The notes beneath the pieces are model-generated. The model made no database searches, had not been told where the DNA came from, and saw only the letters and a program-made list of their open reading frames with translations. Below, piece by piece: positions 1 through 8,199 of a DNA stretch of 64,000 nucleotides. Made by a program: the position numbers and the translations under genes. How positions within the stretch are numbered: position 1 is the stretch's first letter; each line of letters starts with the position of its first letter. Source of the stretch: Diaprepes abbreviatus (taxonomy: Eukaryota; Arthropoda; Insecta; Coleoptera; Curculionidae); contig JASJET010000136.1 of the NCBI GenBank assembly GCA_034092305.1, positions 620,001-684,000 of the forward strand, written 5' to 3'.

Positions 1-2
1 AT

Positions 3-191
3 ACATTTTGTGCTGAAATGGTTGAAGAAGAATTAAAAGAATACCTCGTCAATATTCCACATTTACCAGGTGAGCTTGCTGCAAAATATGAATTGGTTTC
101 TGCAACAGCAACAGCCCAAGACGTTGACGATCGAAATAGTGTCGGATGGGATAGAATTTTGAGCAACGAAAATGAAGACATGGAAAATTAA
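3..191 (+). CDS. C-terminal end of an unidentified gene (cut by window start)
   Basis: An open frame enters from the left edge and stops with TAA at 189-191, giving the last 62 residues of a protein. The tail is acidic and ends NENEDMEN. An AATAAA-type signal lies shortly downstream (near 232), consistent with a real 3' end. By comparison with the inner element, genes of the polymerase side of the outer Polinton would be expected here, but the sequence does not resemble the inner polymerase C-terminus. I do not recognise it. Confidence 0.45.
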   Translation, partial: TFCAEMVEEELKEYLVNIPHLPGELAAKYELVSATATAQDVDDRNSVGWDRILSNENEDMEN

Positions 192-381
192 TTTTTTTAT
201 AATTTTTGTATTTGTGCAATTAAATAACTGTAAATAAATATCTGTTACAATCACAGTTTTGTTTTATTTCTTTTATAAACATACCAACCCAGTAGATCAT
301 AGTCAGTGTTTCTTTTTCTCAGCTGAAATATTTAATATAAGTAGGGCAAATAAAAATAAAATAGTTTAGTAAAGATTGAAA

Positions 382-762
382 ATGAGTCGAGGAAACAACA
401 CAATTGATAAATTTGGTCGTCAGAAATGTAATGAAAAATATCATATATTATCTGGGCCACAAGGCATTGGTTTTAAACTTACAGCGGATGGGCAGTATGA
501 TATGGGTGGAAAAATCATAACCAACTTAGGCGAACCTAAAGATGATGACGATGCTGTGACAAAACACTTTGTTAATAGAAAGTTTTACAATTTTGCAGTT
601 GTAATATGTGACATATTTAACAAGGATGTCCTCCCCATGATATACCAAAATAATAGTGAGCTTAAAATAAAAATTGAAGTTATTCAGAAAATACACTATC
701 ATCAGCCTTTAAATGACTCATTAAGCGCACTGTCGTACGGCTCGACGTCAAAAAAAATCTAA
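382..762 (+). CDS. fiber-like protein of the outer Polinton, N-terminal fragment
   Basis: ATG at 382 gives 126 aa. It opens with IDKFGR, the same motif that starts the 536-aa coiled-coil fiber of the inner element, so the two N-termini are homologous. Unlike that copy, it then carries a stretch typical of phage and virus fiber shafts: GFKLTADGQYDM, GGKIITNL and DAVTKHFV (compare the tail-fiber pattern M.xkkItNLxxPxxxxDAxxKxYVD). The long coiled coil seen in the inner copy is missing, so this is probably a truncated fiber gene. It sits upstream of, and converges with, the integrase gene, whereas in the inner element the fiber gene lies between the 398-aa protein and integrase on the same strand. 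Confidence 0.6.
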   Translation: MSRGNNTIDKFGRQKCNEKYHILSGPQGIGFKLTADGQYDMGGKIITNLGEPKDDDDAVTKHFVNRKFYNFAVVICDIFNKDVLPMIYQNNSELKIKIEVIQKIHYHQPLNDSLSALSYGSTSKKI

Positions 763-1004
763 AAAAGGGAAAGCAGGTTAAAGAATAGGAGAACGCACTC
801 CGAGTGGCATAGCCTTGAAGATAACGTCGTAGTCGTCGGTGAATTGGACCTTCCCTCCAAGAATATTGGAATGTTATTTATGTGTATGATGTTTTATTGT
901 CATTGTTTTTAATGATGAAGATTGAAATAAAAAACTTTATTTTACAATATATTGTTTATTTATTTTACATTTTAAATTAAAAATATAGTCATACAATATG
1001 TTAT

Positions 1005-3059
1005 TTAAACAATATTAGCTTTATCTATCCAAGAGTTGAAGTGGTTGGGAAATCCTAGCCATTTGACAAATAATTGATCGGTGTGATTTTTCTTGCGTTG
1101 TCTAAGGACCTTTTCTACTAGATAAACGCCAGGACTGCTTGTTTTTTGTAGTTCTGATTCGTAAAAATACCCTCTTATAGGCTGACCTTCTAACGATTCC
1201 AACAAGAAAGTAGGTGGATTTGTAACGTTAACTTTTACAACTTTAAACAATTCGGTTGAACAAGAGGGCGTATATCTTTTCTCGAATAAGCTTTTGTACT
1301 TGCTAATATGCACAATGTCACCCATGGAAAACTTAAATTTTTTAGGTACAATTTTTAAATAATCGTAAGCTTTAATTTGTGTTTTTTCTTGCACGTCTGC
1401 AGGCTTCATTCCAATGGTGTGATGTTTCGAATGGTTATAGGTTTTTGTTACTGCCGATAATATATGTATCCATTTGTAAGATCCTCTTGTCGAGAATTGT
1501 TTATATAAATTATTTTTTAAAGTCCTTATGACTCGCTCAACAATTGCAGCTTTCTTTGTGCTGTAAGTGGAATATTGATTTATATTATATTTTTTCATCA
1601 GGGCTTGAAAGTTTGTATTATAGAACTCCTTTCCTTGATCACTTTGCAGATTTGTTGGTGTATATGATGCCTCTTCAATGATGCTTTTCATCGCATTAGT
1701 AACTTCTATACCAGTCTTGTTTTTTATGGCTTCGGTATAGACAAATTTAGAGTCACAATTTATACAGACCAAAATATAACGATAACCATCGTTTTCATCA
1801 GCATACTGTTGCATTTCAGCCAAATCAATTTGCCACAAATCTCTGTAACCTTTTATTATCGTGCGCCGTCTTACAAAATTTTTTCTAGCCGTTCTATGTA
1901 GTTCATTAACAATCTTGATTTTTTCTAGACTGGGCTCCATATTATTAGTAATATTAAAGGTTTCAGATCGAAGGAAGAACTGAATAATATCTTTAAATAT
2001 TGAGCTTAATATATTATATCTTCTTCTCGTAATTCCTCTATGATTGACAAATTTCATTTTCGTGTCCAGTGTGACCGGCCATTTTGGAACTCCACAACAA
2101 ACGTAAACGATCCACCAACTCTTAGCTTTGTTCCAATAAACATATTGAAATTTTTTCGAAGATAATTTCTTTTTTGTGGGTAACTGTAGTTTTTCAGAGA
2201 GATTTTTTCTTGTAATAGTACCACCTAATTGTGTGCCCATTATCAGAGGTTTAATAATTCGTAAATATTTGTTCCATCTGGTCTCCCGTAAACCATCACT
2301 TTTTTTAAAATTGTTGTAGACAGCACTCGTTGATTCCAAAATTTCGTTGTACGTTGAAAGTACATTATCACTTAATTGTTGTTCCTTGCCTACACTTGGG
2401 GGTGTTTTAAGAAATAACAAATCATAAAGTGCCGGTGATCCAGCATATTCTGCAATATTTTTCCCTTTACTGTATAAGACAATATTTCCATTTCGAAAAC
2501 GCACCTCTAAATTACCAATAAAATTTTTGTTATAATCTGTTTTTGAACCAAAACGTACACCATATACAGTATCGTATAGAGATGGTTTCGAACGTAATCC
2601 TTTCAGGTGTGCGTTTAAAGTATCGGAAGTTGTGGTGTCAGCGGATACGAGAGATGTATTAGTTGATGTCGAGGGTGTATCAAACACCGATTGGCTAATA
2701 TCTTCTTTTGAAATGCGATGCTGCTGCTGCTGCTGCTGAATAGGTGTGGAGGTTTGAAAGGAATGTGTAGGTTGGGGAAAACCTGATATTTGAGTCGACT
2801 GCACTGATGTACTGGGACTATGTGACTTTGTAGCTGGATAATGTTGTTGCTGTTGTTGTTGTTGTTGTTACTGCTGCTGCTGCTGCTGACGTTGCTTAAC
2901 CACATCAGATATAGTTGTCAACGGCTTAGAAATGGGTTCGTAAATCTTTTCCAATTCCACAACATTAAATTCTTTAGCCGCTTTAATTTGTTTAAATTTT
3001 TTTCTGACGGCATTGGTAGCTTCCACTAGTTTACGTTTTAAGTCGATCGCGTTATTCAT
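1005..3059 (-). pseudogene. outer Polinton: conserved unknown protein fused in frame to DDE integrase with chromodomain
   Basis: One minus-strand frame runs from an ATG at 3059 to 1005, broken only by TAA at 2868-2870 inside a CAA/CAG polyglutamine run. The first ~270 codons match the inner 398-aa protein (MNNAIDLKRKL start, YEPISKPL, YVYW near the end), but its C-terminus is missing. After about 65 unrelated residues an integrase follows: MEPSLEKIKIVNELHRTARK, catalytic D in WQIDLAEM, D in LQSDQGKEF, E in AAIVERV, then a C-terminal chromodomain (YLVEKVLR...VKWLGF...NSWI). In the inner element these are two genes separated by the fiber gene, so the fusion probably arose by deletion of the intervening segment. 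The glutamine-run stop makes it a pseudogene, although the integrase part alone is intact. Confidence 0.85.
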
Positions 3060-3109
3060 GATGTTAACAAAGGACGTTTCAACAATCAAATGAGTGTTTC
3101 CCCTTATTA

Positions 3110-3689
3110 TTACAGTAATATATAGCTATCAAATCCTTTGCGGTATCTTCCCGATTTCACATCACTGTCTTTATCAATTACTAAAAATCCATACTTATTA
3201 TCCCAACATTTTGAGCACATTTCTTGAAATTGAGTAAAAGTTAGATCCGGTGAAACGTGGTCGGAAAATATGTGTTTCATATTCAACTCATCTTGTTTAA
3301 ACATAATAATAAAATTGGCATTGTCTCGCACAAGCTGTTTAGGCACTCGCGAATATGTTTGCGCTATGTAAAAGGAGTCCATATTTTTATGACGTCCCAT
3401 GCTAAAGTACGATCTTATAACATTTTGTTTTTCACATATAACATCATCAAAGATAAATATAGAGTTTGGTTTTGCATTGGACTGTTCCACAATATTACTG
3501 GAATCACTAAAGGCATAGTAGCCTAAACCTTTGATGGGTGCTAAAATTTTCCTTAAATACTTATATTTCGGTTGATACAGAGATTTCGAGTAAATATAGA
3601 CATTTTCGAAACGTAGCCCAAGGGGGTGTGTAAGCAGCGAAATCATGACATTAGTTTTTCCGCAATTGGATGGACCAATTAAAAGCCGG
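3110..3689 (-). pseudogene. outer Polinton FtsK/HerA-type packaging ATPase, N-truncated
   Basis: The frame matches the inner ATPase from the Walker A motif (GPSNCGKTN, read near 3650-3685) to the C-terminus (SGRYRKGFDSYILL). Walker B is SIFIFDDV. This enzyme pumps genome DNA into preformed capsids. The first ~38 residues before Walker A are absent: homology stops at about 3689, where the pX-like gene of the opposite strand begins abruptly. In the inner element these divergent genes have a 79-bp shared promoter and full N-termini, so a deletion has removed the promoter and both 5' ends. Confidence 0.85.
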
Positions 3690-4044
3690 AAGTAAAAATG
3701 TGTTGGAAAAAAATGTCATGAATGCATCTAAAATAGCTCTGTCGGCAGCACGTAGATCGGTAAAAGCGGCAGGTGGCAAAAGGAAGGTTCATACACTGAG
3801 AATAATACTGATTCCTAAAACTAGTGGAATATTACCATTAATACCAATTTTTGCCGGGTTATCAGCTTTGGGTTCATTAGCCGGTGGGGCAGCGGGAATT
3901 GTGCGCGCCATAAAAGCAGTAAAAAAAAGCAGCAAAGATAAAACCGGTGCCGGCCTGTATTTAAAATCGAAAGGAAATGGTTTGTTTCTAAAGCCATATC
4001 GTAAAGGTATGGGATTATTTTTAAATCGTAGATCAAAAAACTAA
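3670..4044 (+). pseudogene. outer Polinton pX/PLA2 capsid protein, only the C-terminal part left
   Basis: The C-terminal ~110 residues match the inner 276-aa protein: IPKTSGILPLIPIFAGLSAL, a glycine/alanine-rich hydrophobic stretch, then GLYLK, GLFLKPY repeats. This resembles the adenovirus pX (mu precursor) type of core peptide. The phospholipase A2 domain present in the inner copy is missing. The apparent start at 3670 is antisense Walker A sequence of the deleted ATPase, so the true homologous part begins near 3690. It was lost in the same deletion that trimmed the ATPase. Confidence 0.75.
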
Positions 4045-4427
4045 TTGAATCCCTACCTCGAAGATCACTATCTAACATCGATATAGAAAAATATGCCAAA
4101 AAGAAAAGAATAGGACACTTTCGAGGCGTTTATATGAGGGATTCATTACCTAGACAAGGTCCTCGACGTTACGAAGCAGCAATAGTGAATTTGGATAGTA
4201 CGCGTGGTGCAGGGACTCATTGGGTAGCTTATAGAAAAAATAATTCTAAAGGAACATATTATGACAGCTTCGGCGATTCACCCCCACCGATCGAATTGGT
4301 ACGATATCTACAAACGGGATCGGAACCATCAAAAATTATTTACTATACATACGATGGTCAGCAGGATTTTGGGACAGTCTGGTGTGGACATTTGTGCTTA
4401 AAGTTTCTTGTCGAATCATCAGCGTAA
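4036..4427 (+). CDS. outer Polinton adenain-like cysteine protease
   Basis: C5 (adenain) family maturation protease. Catalytic His is in AGTHWVAY, the acidic residue in YYDSFG, and the nucleophile Cys in VWCGHLCLKFL. Homology with the inner protease extends upstream of the first ATG (4134) through ESLPRRSLSN and GHFRGVYMRD, in a frame that overlaps the end of the pX-like gene, as in the inner element. I see no ATG for that upstream part because a TAG lies just before it, so the start may have been lost. It is followed 3 bp later by the next gene. Confidence 0.75.
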
Positions 4428-4430
4428 AAG

Positions 4431-4862
4431 ATGTCATCATCATCGTTACCATTAACACCGCAAATGGATCGCAATAACTATACTAAAATGTTGCAATCAC
4501 TGAAAGCATTTCATCTGGCCGGTGGATTAAGGAAAATGACCGTGAAACAGTTAGAAAACATGCCCAAGGAAGTAATGATTGCATTAGCCCCAAATGAAAT
4601 TCCATTCGTTTGGGAAAAGTTGCCCGAGCACCTCAGAAGCGATATCGATATATTAAAATATCAGTGCGGTTGCAAACATTATTTCAGCAGCAGCAATTTA
4701 AACGAGGTTACGGCTGATGAGGATCTTACGGCTAGAAAAATATTTTGTTGTTATTGCAAAATCAGCGATTTGCGCATAAAAGCAGAAAATAGCATAAAAA
4801 CATCACTATCTAATGCAGTGAGAAAAGGTGTGAAGATGAATTTTTTTAAATATTGCCGCTAA
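4431..4862 (+). CDS. outer Polinton unknown protein with Cys/His-rich end
   Basis: 143 aa, starting 3 bp after the protease stop. Not a family I can name. Visible features are a serine-rich start, the block FVWEKLPEHLRSD, then CGCKHYF and FCCYCK, which could bind a metal. The order W..LP...RSD..L....C.KHY...K..C..CK is shared with the 105-aa protein next to the right terminal repeat of the inner element (26977-27294). I infer the two are distant homologues that occupy different places in the two elements. Confidence 0.6.
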   Translation: MSSSSLPLTPQMDRNNYTKMLQSLKAFHLAGGLRKMTVKQLENMPKEVMIALAPNEIPFVWEKLPEHLRSDIDILKYQCGCKHYFSSSNLNEVTADEDLTARKIFCCYCKISDLRIKAENSIKTSLSNAVRKGVKMNFFKYCR

Positions 4863-4900
4863 GAATAAAACCGAGATGTGTGATGTTTTAATGGTTAGTC

Positions 4901-5629
4901 ATGTCTTATACGTTCACACTAACAGGACACTCGAGCGTCTTAAGCGCCGATTTTTATCCACCAGTCGAATTAAATAGAGAAAACAAATATGGTCTGGCAT
5001 TGCTGGGATTTTACACATACAATTCAATTTTTAATGTGGACGAAAGCAACAATAAGTTTGCCTACATGAAGGAGGGTTACACCACCGAGCCGATACAATT
5101 GCAGATTCCACGTGGGGCCTATGAAATAGATGAGATAGGTAAAGCTATGTTGGAGGCTTTGAGGATTTCAACTGAAGAAAAGAACGATGGAATCTTTTAC
5201 TTGGTCGCTAATAATAATACGCTGAAATGTGAACTGAAATCCCAATATACTATAGATTTTCGGGGAGAGGCGAGTATCGGTAAAATGTTAGGATTTAATC
5301 ATACAATGTTAAAAAGAGACAAAAAGCACGAATCAACCGAGATGGTGGAAATAATGAAAGTACGCATCATACGCGTAGATTGTAATATAATTTCCGGAGC
5401 ATATATGAATTCCGTAGAAGGTCATACCTTGTTCGAATTCGATATAGACGTGGAGCCCGGTTACAAAATCAGTAAAGAACCACAAAATAATATTTATATG
5501 CCGTTAATGCCGGCAGGACGTCAGTTTATCGACAACATTACTCTTCGCATCTTGGACGATAGCGGTGATCTAATCAATTTTCAAGGCGAGAAAATAATCG
5601 TGAAATTGGAACTGAAGAAACTTTCATAG
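4901..5629 (+). CDS. outer Polinton minor capsid (penton-type single jelly-roll) protein
   Basis: 242 aa, intact. Begins MSYTFTLTGHSSVLSADFYPP and ends VKLELKKL, matching both halves of the broken inner copy (MSYSFVLSG..., ...IRLHLKKVD). Shared blocks include ANNNTL, LGF, GY/FKI and P.NVIY/NNIYMP. Position between protease and major capsid is the usual place of the Polinton penton gene. A vertex role is known for the family; nothing else here shows it directly. Confidence 0.8.
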   Translation: MSYTFTLTGHSSVLSADFYPPVELNRENKYGLALLGFYTYNSIFNVDESNNKFAYMKEGYTTEPIQLQIPRGAYEIDEIGKAMLEALRISTEEKNDGIFYLVANNNTLKCELKSQYTIDFRGEASIGKMLGFNHTMLKRDKKHESTEMVEIMKVRIIRVDCNIISGAYMNSVEGHTLFEFDIDVEPGYKISKEPQNNIYMPLMPAGRQFIDNITLRILDDSGDLINFQGEKIIVKLELKKLS

Positions 5630-5631
5630 AA

Positions 5632-5826
5632 ATGGGTTTTTGCTTCAATCGTCAATTGTGTGAGCTGTCGACTAAGATGGGGGAACCGCCGAAACATAAT
5701 AAAAGTAAAAGAAGAGTTAACGTCAAGGTTAGTCGTCGTCCAGACGTTAGATCACAAACATCTCAACAGTTATCTGCCGAAGACTATAAATTTTTAAAAT
5801 CAATCGGTCTTAAAGTGCGAAAATGA
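5632..5826 (+). CDS. small basic conserved protein between penton and MCP (outer copy)
   Basis: 64 aa, rich in Lys and Arg. The C-terminus LSAEDYKFLKSIGLKVRK matches the 56-aa ORF at the same place in the inner element (LTPSNRKFLQSLGFKLK). It starts 2 bp after the penton stop and its TGA overlaps the MCP start as ATGA, which points to translation from one transcript. A DNA- or capsid-binding role fits its charge but is inference. Confidence 0.65.
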   Translation: MGFCFNRQLCELSTKMGEPPKHNKSKRRVNVKVSRRPDVRSQTSQQLSAEDYKFLKSIGLKVRK

Positions 5827-6570
5827 TTTCCACCACCAGCGATAAAATAGAGGTTTTCTCCGAACCCATCTTGGACAATTCCATTATTAGTCTAGAAGAG
5901 CATACGTATAAACCATACGGATCTCCATCATTCAACAATTCGGATGAAGTCCGTATCCCCATTAATTTTCAAGATATTATACTGGATATCGCCGAAATTT
6001 ACATATATATCGAAGGAAAATTTAAATCCATAGACGCAACGAAAAGACGTTTTTTATCAAATAATGCCCTCGCATTTTTGTTCGATGAAATTCGCTACGA
6101 GATGGGAGGTGAGCAGGTTGCCGTGGTTCGTAAACCTGGAGTTACGACGAGATTAAAAACCATGGTTTCATTCGGAAGTTTGCAACAAAGATCTCTCATG
6201 ACGTACGGATGGGGTCTCGACGAAGCAAACCAAGATATCGTAGACACGGCAAGTAACGTATTCTGGGGAAATTACCCTTAAAATATCTTATGGGATTCAC
6301 CGAAGATTACGCAAAAGGTGTTTTCAACGTAAAACAAGAGCTTATTATGATTATAGCTCGCACTTTTACCAATTGCTACGTCGGCGAAGTAGAGGCAGAA
6401 ATTAGTATCGACAAAATCGAATGGAAAATTCGTCACATCATTCCAGACGACAAGCAAAAATTGAAAATACTGTCTCGCATTAATAAAGGTGGAAACAATG
6501 CCAGTATTCAAATGGCATATCGTAAATGGGATCTGTACGAATTACCAGCTCTGAGGCAAACATCTTCCGA
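5823..6570 (+). pseudogene. outer Polinton major capsid protein, 5' part (interrupted)
   Basis: Start at 5823 (ATG overlapping the previous stop). The frame is homologous to the inner 405-aa double jelly-roll MCP: PINFQDI, NALAFLFDEIRYEMGG (inner APAFLFKELRYILNG), GFTEDYAKGVFNVKQELIMI (inner FFEDYNKIILNSQQELILI). A one-base frameshift near 6262-6280 puts a TAA at 6279-6281, after which homology resumes in another frame to 6570. There the inner Polinton is inserted, and the gene resumes at 27550 in the same codon phase. The frameshift is a lesion independent of the insertion. Confidence 0.9.
6565..6570. repeat. left copy of target site duplication (TTCCGA)
   Basis: TTCCGA directly precedes the left terminal repeat and is repeated directly after the right one at 27550-27555. 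Six-base duplications are the rule for Polinton integration. Confidence 0.95.
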
Positions 6571-6796
6571 AGTAGTGGGAATAGGGGGCTTCTAGTTGAC
6601 CCCCCCACCACTTTTTTGATTGGTCAGCCAAGAATGACCTTGTTTCTGATTGGCTGCCCAAGTTCGCCCCCTATTCCGATTGGTTTCATAAACTCCGCCT
6701 CTTTTTGCTCCACCTCCTACCTCCTTCCTAACCACCACAGTAGTTGGAGGGGAGCTGGTATTTTAAAGGACTGAATCTGAGCGAGCTACATTCATT
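6571..6796 (+). repeat. left terminal inverted repeat of inner Polinton
   Basis: Begins AGTAGTGGGAATAGGGGGCT. Identical to the reverse complement of the right end through 6759 (189 bp); similarity continues imperfectly to about 6796. Three ATTGG boxes (inverted CCAAT) start at 6619, 6649 and 6679, exactly 30 bp apart. The inner part holds a G-rich box (TTGGAGGGGAGCTGG) and a TATA-like box. Confidence 0.95.
6741..6796 (+). promoter_or_regulatory. inward core promoter in left terminal repeat
   Basis: G-rich box TTGGAGGGGAGCTGG, TATA-like TATTTTAAA at 6759-6767, and an initiator-like TACATTCA about 28 bp later (6787-6794). It points into the element, towards the gene starting at 6873. The same layout is present in mirror image at the right end. 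Confidence 0.6.
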
Positions 6797-6872
6797 TACA
6801 ACTAGTCTTAAGCTTATATAGAAGATTCACCACTAATAAAGAACAGTGTTAAATTAAAAATAAGTGGTAGTT

Positions 6873-7214
6873 ATGAACAGTGATTTGCAAAATGAAATAA
6901 TCAAATTAGGTAAACAGTTTACTAAACTTCAAAATTCCGAATTAAAGAATGCAATGCTAAGGAAAACACACCCCGAGTGGGCACAGGTATATTATGAGAC
7001 TGCCTTCCAATACCAATTAGCTGCAGAAGCCTGTTTAAATTATAGAAAAACCCAAAATTTGCCGAAGTTCTTTCATGAAATAAAGAAAATAGGATTCAGT
7101 TACTTTTTAAGGATATTGAAGGATTATATAAAAGATCCTGATATATTAAAAGAAATCGTGGAAGAGGAAGAGAGAGATAAAGAGATATTGAGAAACAGGG
7201 AGGTTTTAGTGTAG
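6873..7214 (+). CDS. small helical protein, paralogue 1
   Basis: 113 aa from ATG at 6873, the first gene inside the left terminal repeat and driven by its promoter. Predicted mostly helical and charged, ending in an acidic stretch EEEERDKE. Its block YYETAFQYQLAAEACLNY aligns with YMEHAELCLLAAKCCSEY of the next gene, so the two are tandem paralogues. No known family recognised. Confidence 0.55.
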   Translation: MNSDLQNEIIKLGKQFTKLQNSELKNAMLRKTHPEWAQVYYETAFQYQLAAEACLNYRKTQNLPKFFHEIKKIGFSYFLRILKDYIKDPDILKEIVEEEERDKEILRNREVLV

Positions 7215-7222
7215 GATTTATT

Positions 7223-7504
7223 ATGGAATTATTAATAAGAGAAATGTATGAAGAGTTTTTGATGTCCGCAGCCTGTTCCGAGTTTTATGCATATGAAGGT
7301 CAAGAAAGTGAAGCGCAGAATATTATATTGTTTTTAAATTATATGGAACATGCGGAATTATGTTTACTAGCAGCTAAATGTTGTAGCGAATATTTAAAAA
7401 ATAAAAATATAGATATTTTAATATGTAAACTTCAAGAACTAGGATTAAATAATAATATTTCATGTATTAAAACAATGTTAGAAAATAAAACACATAATTT
7501 GTAA
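7223..7504 (+). CDS. small helical protein, paralogue 2
   Basis: 93 aa, starting 8 bp after the preceding stop. Shares the core pattern Y.E.A....LAA..C..Y.K..N and a following amphipathic helix (KLQELGL against EIKKIGF) with the upstream gene. It has more cysteines (CCSEY, AAC). The pair probably arose by tandem duplication and may be early or accessory genes, as terminal genes of Polintons often are; function unknown. Confidence 0.55.
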   Translation: MELLIREMYEEFLMSAACSEFYAYEGQESEAQNIILFLNYMEHAELCLLAAKCCSEYLKNKNIDILICKLQELGLNNNISCIKTMLENKTHNL

Positions 7505-7621
7505 TCAAGTCTTTTATTACATAAAAAAATTGTTGTAAAGGTAATAAACATTTGATAATGCACATACACATGGTATTTTTTGATGATAAAAGCAGCAAGG
7601 ATCCATTTTCTTTAGGGTGGG

Positions 7622-7960
7622 TTATTCATCAATCTCGATAACTGGTTTCATGGAATACTTCTTTACGAAATCTGCCTTTTCTACCCCTTTTACATAAACA
7701 TAGTCCACCTTAGCGCTTAAATCTCTTATGATATCTCCACATTTGTGTAATGGTGTAAATCCTTCACACCATTCAATGCAATGGTAATTTTTTATTAACC
7801 ACAGAGCTTGTTTGTGTAAATAGGATGGTAAATGACCCATCGGAAATGGAGCTTTGAAAATAAAATGACTTGTCTTTTGCCCATCGTACGCTGCTAATTC
7901 CTTTACAATAAATTTATTATTTTCAATTTTGAATCCCTGAAGATCTAGAATAAGTTTCAT
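7622..7960 (-). CDS. conserved protein, possibly RNase H-like
   Basis: 112 aa. Pattern LDLQGFK at the start, KEL, a FKAPFP..HLP block, HCIEWCEGF and VDYVYVKGVEKADF. It resembles a family of insect and virus-element proteins I remember only as uncharacterised; the D.QGF start and VKG-EK block suggest an RNase H-like fold, without proof. It is shorter than I would expect for a complete nuclease. Its ATG overlaps the stop of the 41-aa upstream ORF as ATGA, so they are likely co-translated. Confidence 0.5.
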   Translation of the reverse strand: MKLILDLQGFKIENNKFIVKELAAYDGQKTSHFIFKAPFPMGHLPSYLHKQALWLIKNYHCIEWCEGFTPLHKCGDIIRDLSAKVDYVYVKGVEKADFVKKYSMKPVIEIDE

Positions 7961-8082
7961 ATTTTCAAATATTTGAATTTCTTGATCATTTCTACTTTTA
8001 ATTGATATTCACTTATTTGTTTTTTTAATTTCTGCAACTGAAGTTGAAAATCTAATACTCGAACTGAAATCTCGTAAGACAT
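7957..8082 (-). CDS. micro-ORF with coiled-coil propensity upstream of the RNase H-like gene
   Basis: 41 aa (starts MSYEISVRVLDFQ, heptad-like LQLQKLKKQISEYQLK). Its TGA overlaps the ATG of the next gene (ATGA, 7957-7960). The tight overlap supports a real dicistronic pair; the length leaves doubt. Confidence 0.4.
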   Translation of the reverse strand: MSYEISVRVLDFQLQLQKLKKQISEYQLKVEMIKKFKYLKI

Positions 8083-8199
8083 TATATAAATGAAGAATTC
8101 TGGTTTGGCTACGTTAATAAATATCAAAATTGACGCGTGCGCTCTTAAGCGTAAGTAGCGGTTTGTTTAAAAAGAGTATTTTATCTTAAGGAAATTGTA

